Shown here piece by piece: positions 18,300 to 27,000 of a stretch of 57,987 nt of DNA (the stretch's first letter is position 1; each line of letters starts with the position of its first letter). Both the position numbers and the translations under genes were made by a program. Origin of the DNA: Rikenella microfusus (GTDB taxonomy: Bacteria; Bacteroidota; Bacteroidia; Bacteroidales; VadinHA17). Under the pieces are notes generated by a model that saw nothing but the letters and a program-made list of their open reading frames with translations, was not told where the DNA came from and searched no databases. The stretch spans positions 1 through 57,987 of the forward strand of contig DZBJ01000016.1 of NCBI GenBank assembly GCA_022736275.1, written 5' to 3'.

Positions 18300-19430
18300 A
18301 TGGCCGGAGTTTACATTCACATACCTTTCTGCAAAAGTTTCTGCAGCTACTGTGACTTTTACAGTATAACTGATAGCAGTCAGAAAGATGCTCTTGTTCA
18401 GGCCATTATCCGCGAGGTTTCGCTTCGGTCCCGGTATCTTGAGGGAGAAGAGGTGGATACTGTTTATTTCGGAGGAGGAACGCCATCTCTGCTTTCCGCC
18501 TCACAGACAGAGAATATTATAAAAGCCATAAAGGAAAATTTCGGTTTGGCTGATGATCCTGAGATAACCGTGGAAGTAAATCCTGATGATGTTTACGGGG
18601 GATATTTCACCTCGCTAAAAGAGACCGGGGTGAACAGGGTCAGCCTGGGGGTGCAGTCGTGGGATGAAAAGCGACTGAAATATCTCGGCCGTCGCCATAC
18701 TGCCCTTCAGTCAGAGGTGGCTCTTGAGCAGATCTTCAGGGAGGGAATAAAAAACGTTTCCGCTGATCTGATATACGGTGTCCCGGGGATGACCACCGCT
18801 GACCTGGGAGCTGATCTGAAAAAGACATTCTCCTTCCCGGTGACTCACTTGTCTGCCTATCATCTGACGATTGAAGATGGCACACGTCTGGGTAAAATGA
18901 AAAAGGAGGGAAGGCTTACCGAGACTGACGAAGATACGAGCACTTCAATGTTTACGCTATTGGGCAACGTGTGCAGGGCTCACGGGTTTATTCATTATGA
19001 GATCTCCAATTTTGCACAGGAGGGACACATTTCAAGGCATAACTCCTCATACTGGAAGCAGGTACCTTACCTGGGCCTTGGTCCTTCGGCACACTCCTTT
19101 GACAGGAGATCGCGGCAGTGGAATGTCTCGGACGTGAAGAAATATATCAGTTCAGTGAATAACGGAGAGGTGCCTTTTGTAAGGGAGGAGCTTGACAGGC
19201 TGACGATTTTCAATGAATATGTCATGACATCCCTGCGTACCATGTGGGGTATCGACCTGACTCATGTGGAGAAGTTTTATGACAAGGAATTGCATGATTA
19301 TCTCGTAAATCTCTCCGGCAAGTATATCCGGTATGGGCTGATGAAGCGCGAAAAAAATACCCTGGTCTTGACTGACCAGGGTAAGATGATATCTGACAAT
19401 ATTATTGCCGAACTGCTGACGGAACTTTGA
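18300..19430 (+). CDS. hemW: Radical SAM heme chaperone HemW
   Basis: HemW (376 residues) is a radical SAM protein that binds heme and delivers it to acceptor proteins; it was long annotated as oxygen-independent coproporphyrinogen oxidase. The [4Fe-4S] motif is CKSFCSYC (Cys11, 15, 18) after YIHIPF. VYFGGGTPSLL and the VSLGVQSWDEKRLKYLGR block follow. The N-terminus is the short HemW form, without the extra residues of true HemN. Its stop abuts the next convergent gene with no gap. Confidence 0.93.
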   Translation: MAGVYIHIPFCKSFCSYCDFYSITDSSQKDALVQAIIREVSLRSRYLEGEEVDTVYFGGGTPSLLSASQTENIIKAIKENFGLADDPEITVEVNPDDVYGGYFTSLKETGVNRVSLGVQSWDEKRLKYLGRRHTALQSEVALEQIFREGIKNVSADLIYGVPGMTTADLGADLKKTFSFPVTHLSAYHLTIEDGTRLGKMKKEGRLTETDEDTSTSMFTLLGNVCRAHGFIHYEISNFAQEGHISRHNSSYWKQVPYLGLGPSAHSFDRRSRQWNVSDVKKYISSVNNGEVPFVREELDRLTIFNEYVMTSLRTMWGIDLTHVEKFYDKELHDYLVNLSGKYIRYGLMKREKNTLVLTDQGKMISDNIIAELLTEL

Positions 19431-20339
19431 TTATCCCCTTCCTTTCAGTGTAAAGCTGCCGGTACCGATCTTCTCTCCGCTGAGATAGAGTTCCACACTG
19501 TATGTGCCGGGAATGAAATCGCCTGTATTGTCAAGGAAAATACACATCTCAACATCTGCGTTTGCGTAGTCAACTGCTCTGCTTGCCGAGAATATCAGCT
19601 GCTCGCTATTGACTGCAAATAGATTGTCTGGTGAAGGGGTGATCACAAGCTGGTCAGGGCGGACTACTCTCAGGTAAACAATCTTGTTACCTGCTTCTGC
19701 TATGGGATTTTCCCTTAGAGTGAAACATACCCTCACCTTGTCAAGATTCCTCAGCTCATCGGTCTCCTTCCGTTTTTTGTTGAGCGCCACGGCCACCACA
19801 TCCTTTGCCTGGATTACCGAAGCCACATTCACTTTGGTGGTAAGCTCCTCCTTGACCTTTTCAAGCTCCACGTTTGTCTCCTGCACCTGTGTTATCTGCT
19901 GTTTGATCTCGACGTTCTCTGCGGTGAGTATCTGGTTGCGAGTATTCAGAGAGTCTATCTGAACGATATAGCTCTTCATGATATCACGCATGGTGCTTAT
20001 CTCTGTCTTATATTTTCTGATCAGCTGGGCGTTGGATGCGTTGACCTCAAGAAGTTTCTGGATCCTGGCACGCTCACGCTGTATCTCAGCATTGAGGGTG
20101 TCATTGCTTGTCTTGAGAGTGTCATATCCGTACATCATCATGCGGAGCTCGCCTGCAAGAGAGTCTTTCTCTTCCGTGAGCACCTGCTCCATTTCAACCA
20201 TCTTGCTCTTCTGGTTGTAATAGAGTACCACCAGTGCAATTAAACCCAGTGTCAGGATTATGGTTGACACAATCATGACAATCGGAGCACCTTTCTTATG
20301 CTCAACGTGTTCAGCCTGATATTTTTCCTGATTTTCCAT
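19431..20339 (-). CDS. Membrane-anchored coiled-coil protein of unknown function
   Basis: I do not recognise a named family. The 302-residue product has a charged N-terminus, one transmembrane helix (about residues 18-42, APIVMIVSTIILTLGLIALV), and a coiled coil from about 45 to 175. A C-terminal beta-rich domain (about 185-300) follows, with a strand pattern like an Ig fold (VRVCFTLRENPI, ADVEMCIFLDNTGDF). The topology is probably N-in, with the coiled coil in the periplasm. It faces hemW and diverges from the PurF-like gene. A structural role at the envelope is only a guess. Confidence 0.75.
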   Translation of the reverse strand: MENQEKYQAEHVEHKKGAPIVMIVSTIILTLGLIALVVLYYNQKSKMVEMEQVLTEEKDSLAGELRMMMYGYDTLKTSNDTLNAEIQRERARIQKLLEVNASNAQLIRKYKTEISTMRDIMKSYIVQIDSLNTRNQILTAENVEIKQQITQVQETNVELEKVKEELTTKVNVASVIQAKDVVAVALNKKRKETDELRNLDKVRVCFTLRENPIAEAGNKIVYLRVVRPDQLVITPSPDNLFAVNSEQLIFSASRAVDYANADVEMCIFLDNTGDFIPGTYSVELYLSGEKIGTGSFTLKGRG

Positions 20340-20361
20340 TTGTATGTTTTTATATCCGGTG

Positions 20362-20391
20362 CAAAATTAGTAATAATATCAGTATAACAAG
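20362..20391 (-). promoter_or_regulatory. Candidate promoter of the coiled-coil membrane protein gene
   Basis: On the minus strand, TAATTTTG (20362-20369) matches TAnnTTTG, and CTTG (20388-20391) lies 18 bases upstream as a one-mismatch -33 box. The start site would be near 20356, about 17 bases before the ATG at 20339. Confidence 0.5.
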
Positions 20392-20460
20392 TTATTCTCC
20401 TGTTTGATTATCTTAGCCATGACTGTTTTCACAAAAATAATTCTATATAAATAGCTGTTT

Positions 20461-21864
20461 ATGAGTGGATTTTACGGTTCTGTCTCCGAAAGGAGCTGTG
20501 TTGACGATGTGTTTTATGGCACTGATTATCATTCTCACCTTGGCACCAAGCGTGCCGGGATGGTCTTTTATGACAGTGAGATAGGATTCAGGAGGAGAAT
20601 ACACAACCTTGAAAACGAATACTTCCGCAACAAATTCGAAGCAGAGCTCAAGGAATTCAGGGGCAACAGCGGCATGGGGGTCATAAGTGACACCGATCCC
20701 CAGCCCATACTTTTCAATTCGCATCTGGGTCCGTTTGCACTGGTGACTGTTTCGAGAATAGTAAATATCAATGAACTCGCTGATTATTTCCTGGCACGAA
20801 AGAAGCATTTCACCGAGAATTTCATGGGCAACATCAATCCTACGGAGATGGTTGCCAACATCATCTGTGACGGAGACTCGTTTGTGGAGGGTATAACCAA
20901 TGTGTTTGACAGGATACAGGGATCTTGCTCTATGCTTGTCCTGACCAAGGATGGTATCATTGCTGCCCGTGACAGGCTGGGTCGCACTCCGGTGGTGATA
21001 GGGAAGCGTGACGGAGCACGCGTTGCTGCCTCGGAGACCTGCTCCTTTCCGAACACGGGCTTTGAGACGGAATATTTTCTCGGCCCGGGTGAGATTGTGC
21101 ACATACGCTCCAACGGTTTCACAAGGCTGAAGGCTCCGGGAAAGAACATGCAGACCTGTGCCTTCCTGTGGGTTTATTACGGATTCCCCACGTCAGAATA
21201 TGAAGGGCGAAACGTGGAGGAGGTGCGCTACAGGTGTGGTGCTGCGCTGGCAAAGCGCGACAGCGTTGAAGCTGATTTTGTCTGCGGCGTGCCAGACTCA
21301 GGCATCGGTCATGCCTTTGGTTATGCCAATGAGAAGGGTGTTCCCTACATGAGCTCCTTCTCGAAGTATACTCCCACCTGGCCGAGGAGCTTCATGCCGC
21401 AGCGTCAGATACAGAGGGACCTGGTTGCCAGGATGAAGCTCATTCCGAACAAAAAGGTCACCAGCGGCAAGCGGATAGTCTTTCTTGATGACAGCATCGT
21501 CAGGGGAACACAGCTGAAGGACAACACCCGCGATCTGCGTCAGGCCGGTGCTGCCGAACTGCATATGAGGATAGCCTGTCCTCCGTTGCTTTATCCATGT
21601 CCGTTCCTGAATTTCTCACAGTCGCGCTCAACACTTGAGCTTGCAGCCCGCAAGGCGATAGTTAAGCTTGAGGGGGAGGAGAAGAACATCGAAGAATACC
21701 TTGATCCCGATTCTGAAAAATACTCCCTGATGGTCAGTGAGATAGCGGCAACCCTTGGTATGGATACCCTGATGTATCAGCGGCTTGATGATCTTGTAAC
21801 AGCCATCGGGTTGCCGAAGGAGAGGCTCTGCACACACTGCTGGGACGGGAGCAGCACCTTCTGA
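20461..21864 (+). CDS. PurF-like phosphoribosyltransferase paralogue lacking the glutaminase cysteine
   Basis: This 467-residue protein aligns by eye along the whole of glutamine PRPP amidotransferase. The first residues are MSGFYG, however, so Ser2 replaces the catalytic Cys2 of the Ntn-hydrolase glutaminase domain. The HRGQESAG region reads HLGTKRAG. The phosphoribosyltransferase half is well kept: PDSGIGHAFGYA, the PRPP loop FLDDSIVRG at 341-349, and cysteines 373, 380, 457 and 460 near positions of Fe-S ligands in PurF. It could use free ammonia, or act on another acceptor, or be regulatory. No purine gene is nearby. Similar MGGF/MSGF paralogues are, from memory, present in other Bacteroidota, annotated simply as amidophosphoribosyltransferase. 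Confidence 0.85.
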   Translation: MSGFYGSVSERSCVDDVFYGTDYHSHLGTKRAGMVFYDSEIGFRRRIHNLENEYFRNKFEAELKEFRGNSGMGVISDTDPQPILFNSHLGPFALVTVSRIVNINELADYFLARKKHFTENFMGNINPTEMVANIICDGDSFVEGITNVFDRIQGSCSMLVLTKDGIIAARDRLGRTPVVIGKRDGARVAASETCSFPNTGFETEYFLGPGEIVHIRSNGFTRLKAPGKNMQTCAFLWVYYGFPTSEYEGRNVEEVRYRCGAALAKRDSVEADFVCGVPDSGIGHAFGYANEKGVPYMSSFSKYTPTWPRSFMPQRQIQRDLVARMKLIPNKKVTSGKRIVFLDDSIVRGTQLKDNTRDLRQAGAAELHMRIACPPLLYPCPFLNFSQSRSTLELAARKAIVKLEGEEKNIEEYLDPDSEKYSLMVSEIAATLGMDTLMYQRLDDLVTAIGLPKERLCTHCWDGSSTF

Positions 21865-22068
21865 TTCTTGTTAAAAAGCCTTCCTGTTTGTTCATAAGTT
21901 GACTGTTTTGTCATTTCCGGCAGAACGGCAAGTTTTAATTTTACCGTGCAGAAGTGTTAAAAATATTCTGACGGGAAATACTAAAGCCCCCATTATTTCA
22001 GTTTGTTCATAATACAACGGATAAAAACTAAAACAAATAATCAACAACAAACATTAAAAATCAGTGAA
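21865..22068 (+). promoter_or_regulatory. Leader region of the DUF4402/usher operon with a 12-base direct repeat
   Basis: No exact TAnnTTTG box is present. The best candidate is TAATTTTA (21936-21943, one mismatch) with TTTC 18 bases upstream (21914-21917), which would leave a leader of about 120 bases. GTTTGTTCATAA occurs twice, at 21886-21897 and 22001-22012, 115 bases apart, and could be a regulator site. No terminator for the PurF-like gene is obvious. Confidence 0.4.
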
Positions 22069-22569
22069 ATGAAAAAAATCCTTGCCTTTTCAATCGTACT
22101 CTTTGCGTTTGCAGCAGGTGCGTTTGCACAGTCATCATCAGCCACCGCTACGGCAACAGCTGTAATTTATGCTCCTATCACATTAACTCAGGCAGCCGAC
22201 ATGAGCTTTGGCAACATTATTGCCGATGCTGACGGCGGCACGGTGGTTCTGGTTCCTGCAGGAACACGCACGCTGAATGGCCTGTTATCCACTCCGCTTC
22301 CCGGAACAGTCACCGCTGCCAGTTTCAATGTATCAGGGAATATCAATACAACTTATGCCATCACGCTGCCTGCTACTCATGACATCAGCAACGGAGTCCA
22401 GACGATGACCGTCAATGCATTTACCAGTGACCCAACGCCAACGGGATTGCTCAATGGCTCCGGTACTCAGACCCTCAACGTAGGTGCAACACTGAACGTC
22501 GGTGCCAACCAGGCTGCAGGTACATATACCAATGCTGCCGGCTTTACGGTAACCGTTAACTACAACTAG
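22069..22569 (+). CDS. DUF4402 protein, probable major fibre subunit
   Basis: A 166-residue exported protein: signal peptide MKKILAFSIVLFAFAAGAFA, then a mature part rich in Ala, Thr, Gly and Val with no cysteine. DUF4402 features are visible: MSFGNIIADADGGTVVL, a TAASFNVSGN segment, YAITLP, and a C-terminal strand TYTNAAGFTVTVNYN. The alternating N-terminal tail SSSATATATAVIY and this C-terminus recall archaic/spore-coat-U-type pilins, in which the tail of one subunit completes the fold of the next; that is an inference. There is no lipobox, so it is not a FimA-type (type V) pilin. Start is the ATG at 22069. First gene of the operon, so likely the most abundant product. Confidence 0.8.
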   Translation: MKKILAFSIVLFAFAAGAFAQSSSATATATAVIYAPITLTQAADMSFGNIIADADGGTVVLVPAGTRTLNGLLSTPLPGTVTAASFNVSGNINTTYAITLPATHDISNGVQTMTVNAFTSDPTPTGLLNGSGTQTLNVGATLNVGANQAAGTYTNAAGFTVTVNYN

Positions 22570-22604
22570 TGGCCGTTTAACGGATATAAACCCGTCCGGT
22601 CATA

Positions 22605-23138
22605 ATGAACAGTATCAGGAGATATCTTTTCGGCTTTCTTTTTTTTATTGTTATTCCCCCCGGGGCGATTGTCGCGCAGATATCGTCCGCGGTGAGCGCA
22701 ACAGGCCATATCACTGCCGAGGTCATAACGACGCTTGCGGCCGTTGAGACTTCGCAGCTGAACTTTGGCAGATTTGCTCCCGGGCCGCAGGGTGGAGAAC
22801 TGATGGTGACTCCTGAAAATACTGTCTCCGTACTGGGCAGCGTATGGCCTGCCAGCGGCATGCGCAATGCCGCCAGCTTCTATGTCACAGGTGATCAGGG
22901 CGTAGCATACACCATCACCCTGCCCTCCGCACCTGTGACTATCACCCATATGGGTACGGCCCGCACCATGAAGGTCGAGGACTGGAGGTCGGTCCCGGCA
23001 CCGACTCCGGGGGCAGGAATGCTTGCAGACGGCTCACAGACGGTTTATGTAGGGGCAACGCTGAAGGTGGGAACCATTAATGACAACCCTGTGGGGATTT
23101 ATACGGGAACCTATACTATCACCTTTGACTTCAACTGA
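22605..23138 (+). CDS. DUF4402 protein, second fibre subunit
   Basis: A 177-residue exported protein with signal peptide residues 1-25 (...PPGAIVAQ). It shares the DUF4402 layout with the first gene: QLNFGRFAPGPQGGELMVTP, RNAASFYVTGDQGVAYTITLP, and the end GIYTGTYTITFDFN. A long N-terminal tail of about 30 residues precedes the LNFG motif. It follows the first subunit after 35 bases and precedes the chaperone by 30. A small dyad, CCGT-TTA-ACGG (22573-22583), lies in the gap before it. It could be a minor or adaptor subunit. Confidence 0.8.
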   Translation: MNSIRRYLFGFLFFIVIPPGAIVAQISSAVSATGHITAEVITTLAAVETSQLNFGRFAPGPQGGELMVTPENTVSVLGSVWPASGMRNAASFYVTGDQGVAYTITLPSAPVTITHMGTARTMKVEDWRSVPAPTPGAGMLADGSQTVYVGATLKVGTINDNPVGIYTGTYTITFDFN

Positions 23139-23168
23139 CAGCGATCTGAACACGAAAAACGAAAAATA

Positions 23169-24017
23169 ATGTCCAAGCTTTTGCTACTGCTGACAACGAC
23201 AGGCCTGATACTGCTTCAGGTCTTTTTTCCTTTTAATACAAGGGCGCAGGGCAACCTGCTCATCACTCCCAAAAGAGTTGTCTTTGAGGGAAATAAGAGA
23301 TCCATGGACCTTAACCTGGCCAATATCGGAGATGATACTGCCACCTATGCCATCTCCCTTATTCAGATTAAGATGACAGAAGAGGGCGGTTTTGAGACCA
23401 TCACTGAACCGGAGGAAGGACAGCGGTTTGCAAGTCCCTACATGAGGTATTTTCCCAGGACTGTGACCCTGGGACCCAATGAGGCCCAGACAGTGAAAAT
23501 ACAGCTTTCGGGGAGCGGAAAACTCGTACCCGGCGAGTACCGTTCACATCTCTATTTCAGGGCCGTGCCGAAAGAAAAGCCCCTTGGAGAGGAAGAAGCG
23601 GCAGTTGCAGATCCTTCATCTATTTCAATCATGCTGACCCCCATTTTCGGGATTACCATACCTGCCATCATCAGGGTGGGGCAGCCCTCCGTCAGTGTTA
23701 CAGTCACTGAGCCGCACCTGAAGTTTGAAAATGATACGACCCCGAGGCTGGCGATAGTATTCAATCGGTCGGGCGACTATTCCGTTTACGGTGACCTGGC
23801 TGTCGATCATGTCTCGCTGCAGGGTACAGTGACAAGGGTCGGAATAGCGAACGGAGTTGCCGTTTATACGCCAAACACGCGCAGGAGGTTTGAATTCAGC
23901 CTCATCAACACGGAGGGCATTGATCTGAAAAGCGGCAGGCTGATTATTATCTTCTCAGCCCCTTCTGATGTCAAACCCGAGAAATATGCCGAGGCAGTGC
24001 TGATGCTGAGCCAGTAA
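23169..24017 (+). CDS. PapD-like periplasmic chaperone
   Basis: A 282-residue exported protein (signal peptide to about residue 27, ...FNTRAQ) with two Ig-like domains. Domain 1 shows LLITPKRVVFEGNKRSMDLNL, then YFPRTVTLGPNEAQTVKIQL and GEYRSHLYFRAVP, the order of strands in fimbrial chaperones of the COG3121 type. Domain 2 begins near ITIPAIIRVG and has FNRSGDYSVYGDL. Such chaperones hold pilin subunits by strand complementation and pass them to an usher. Its stop TAA and the ATG of the giant gene share one base (TAATG), so translation is coupled. Confidence 0.82.
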   Translation: MSKLLLLLTTTGLILLQVFFPFNTRAQGNLLITPKRVVFEGNKRSMDLNLANIGDDTATYAISLIQIKMTEEGGFETITEPEEGQRFASPYMRYFPRTVTLGPNEAQTVKIQLSGSGKLVPGEYRSHLYFRAVPKEKPLGEEEAAVADPSSISIMLTPIFGITIPAIIRVGQPSVSVTVTEPHLKFENDTTPRLAIVFNRSGDYSVYGDLAVDHVSLQGTVTRVGIANGVAVYTPNTRRRFEFSLINTEGIDLKSGRLIIIFSAPSDVKPEKYAEAVLMLSQ

Positions 24018-27000
24018 TGAATTCTTCTATTTCCCATACAAGCAGGATCCTGAGACTTTTTGCATTTCTTCTGGTGCTCTCAGGATCCTGTCTGCATTTG
24101 TATTCACAGACTGCCGGCGACTTCCGGACAACTGCAAACGGAAACTGGAGCAATAACGGTACATGGCAAAGATATAACGGTACTGCATGGCAGGCCGCCG
24201 GAAGCTATCCCGGCGAGAATACAGGCACCGGAGTGGTGACGGTAAGGCATACCGTATCACTTAATACAGAACCCCCCAATGCATTGGGTTCACTGGTTAT
24301 AGAGGCAAACTTAACCCCAAATAACAGTGACAGGATCCTGACTATTAATGACAATCTGACAGTTACCGGGGGAACCCTCAGTTTTTCAGCCAACAACGGA
24401 AAGGAACTCCTGATTTACCTTGGAGGAAACTTCAACATGACCGGGGGTACAATGACGGAGACCCACAATTACGGGGAGTTGATCTTCAGCGGATCCGGTG
24501 TCCAGACCTTCAGCAAAACCGGAGGTACAATCTCCGAGGATATCCGTTTTACAGTCAACTCAGGGTCAACCATTGACCTGGGCACAAGCGTTCTTGACGG
24601 CAGCCTGGGGAGCTTTACACTGAATGCCGGGGCAGGACTCAGGACTGCTCACCCGGAAGGCATCTCTGCATCAGGCGCTACCGGAAGCATCCGGGTGACC
24701 GGTACAAGAAGCTTCAATACCGGAGCAAGTTATACCTACAACGGCACTACATCACAGATTACCGGAACAGGGTTACCGGTAACCCTGCTTGATCTGACCA
24801 TAGACAATGCCGCAGGTGTTGATCTGACCGCTCCGGTGACCCTCACCGGCACGCTGACTCTCGCACAGGGTATCCTCAATGCCGGAGCCGGTACGGTGAA
24901 CGTCACAAACAATGCATCTTCAGCAGTCACCGGCAACGCTTCCTCTTTCGTGAACGTAACAACAGGGTACCTTCAGAGAACCCTGCCTGCCAATCTTTCC
25001 GGTACCGGCAATAACTATCTTTTCCCGATAGGAGAGGGAGATGTATACAAGGGGATGAAACTGATCGATGTTACCACGGGGTCAACCGGGCCGGAGCTTC
25101 GTGCTTCCGTGAGTCCGTCCGGAGCACTGAATGGTGACAATATTACCGTCAGTATAATTCGCCCCCGTTACTGGTCGCTCCTGAACAGCAATGGCGGAAA
25201 CTTTACCAGCGCTGCCATAGAGCTGTTTGATACAGGACTCAATTCTGCGACGACAATCTGCATCTCTCCTGCCGTGGCCGGAGATTACTCTGCAATAGGC
25301 GGGGTGCCCGGAGCATCGTCAATCACCTCATCTGTCATTTCATCCCCGGGTCCCTATTTTGCCATCGGCCTCCTCGACTACGATGTTTTCTACTCTTACA
25401 GGAGCGGCAACTGGCATGATCCCGGCACCTGGACCTCAGACCCCAGTGGAACCCTGCAGATCGGGAACCAGATTCCGGGGGAAGGAGCATTCGTGGTGAT
25501 CCTCACTGACCGTACGGTGACATTGAACCAGGATGTTACGGAAGCGGGACTCGATTTAACCATTTCGTCCGGCGGATTTATTGATCAGGCGTCATACATC
25601 TTCACCGGCACCCTCACATCTCTTTCCGGACATGGTACCCTCAGGCTGGCAACGGCAGGTTTTCCCTCTGCCGGATACAATTCTCTTGTAAATGCCGGAG
25701 GAGGGACAGTGGAGTACTACAATGGGTCTGATTTTACGCTTCGCGCTTCACAGGGTACTTATAACAACCTGATCATCAACACCGGCAGTGCAACGGCATC
25801 ACAACTGAACAATCTCACGATCAACGGCAGTCTCAGCGTAAGAAGCGGCACCCTGCGAATCAATGACAATACCGGTACGGCAAAACTGTCACTCACCGTC
25901 AGCGGTAATGTCACCGTTGATAACGGAGGCTCAATAATTGTCGGTAACGGTGTTACAAATACAGCAATAGGAGGTACCGGTGGCACTCTGCCATACCTGA
26001 ATTACTACCTGAATTTTCACACCGTAATCATTCGGGGCGATTTTACCAACAACGGAACGGTAAGGTTCACGAACCTTCTGTATCCGGTCTACAATGCATT
26101 TCCTCCCACTGCTGCAGGAGCAACATCAGGGGCAGCAACGGTATATTTTGAGGGTGCTTCCGACAATTCTCTCACCTGTAACGGTATGACTGATTTCTAC
26201 AATCTTATTGTCAACAAGGGAACAGATCAAACCTACAGCCTGACGGTGATTTCATCGGCATATTCCAATTTCAGGATCTTCGGGGCCAACACTCTTGCCG
26301 CCGAGTCTGTATCCGGCAACCCCGCCATGAGGAAAGCCCTCTGGATATATTCCGGCACTCTTATTCTGAAGGGCAGCCTTGTCATTCCTTCTCTTTCGGA
26401 AGGAGCATCAGGAGACTCATGGTATTATATTCCGGCCAACGGAGCGATGATGGCTGACGGAGTCGATGTCATCATCCTCACCACGGCCGACGACTACAGG
26501 GAGGTAAACCTGGCTTACGGTGTTACTGCTTCGGGAAACGCGGCATTGGGAGTGAATACAACAGGAACAAACAGTGCCCTCTATGTGTTCGGAAAGCTGC
26601 AGATAAATAACGGATTTTTGTCAACAAAGGAATCAGGGGGGATTGTCACATCATCAACCGCATCAGGACAGATAATCATCAATGGCGGAACGGTTGACGC
26701 CAAGCAGTTCCTCTCCTCAACGGGCTCTGCTTCCTACAGCCAGTCAGGCGGCCTCTTCATCCTCAGGGGACGATTCCAGCGCACCCCCACGGCATTCACC
26801 TCCGTGGCAGTCCTGGCTGATGTGACTTCAGCAACCCTGAACACCACAAGGGCCACCTCTGGCATTAACACCGCATTCGGCTCCTTCAACCTGGAAAATG
26901 CAGCTAATATTTTCAATGTCTCAGGTGGAACCATAAGGATTCTTGATGCTACAAACAGCGGTGTTGCGAAAGCATTTGATGCGAAGTCATCTGCTGCAAA

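Noticed and set aside
22573..22583. CCGT-TTA-ACGG dyad between the first two DUF4402 genes as a terminator
   Set aside because: Only a four-pair stem and no T-tract; it might reduce read-through slightly, but a terminator call is not supported.
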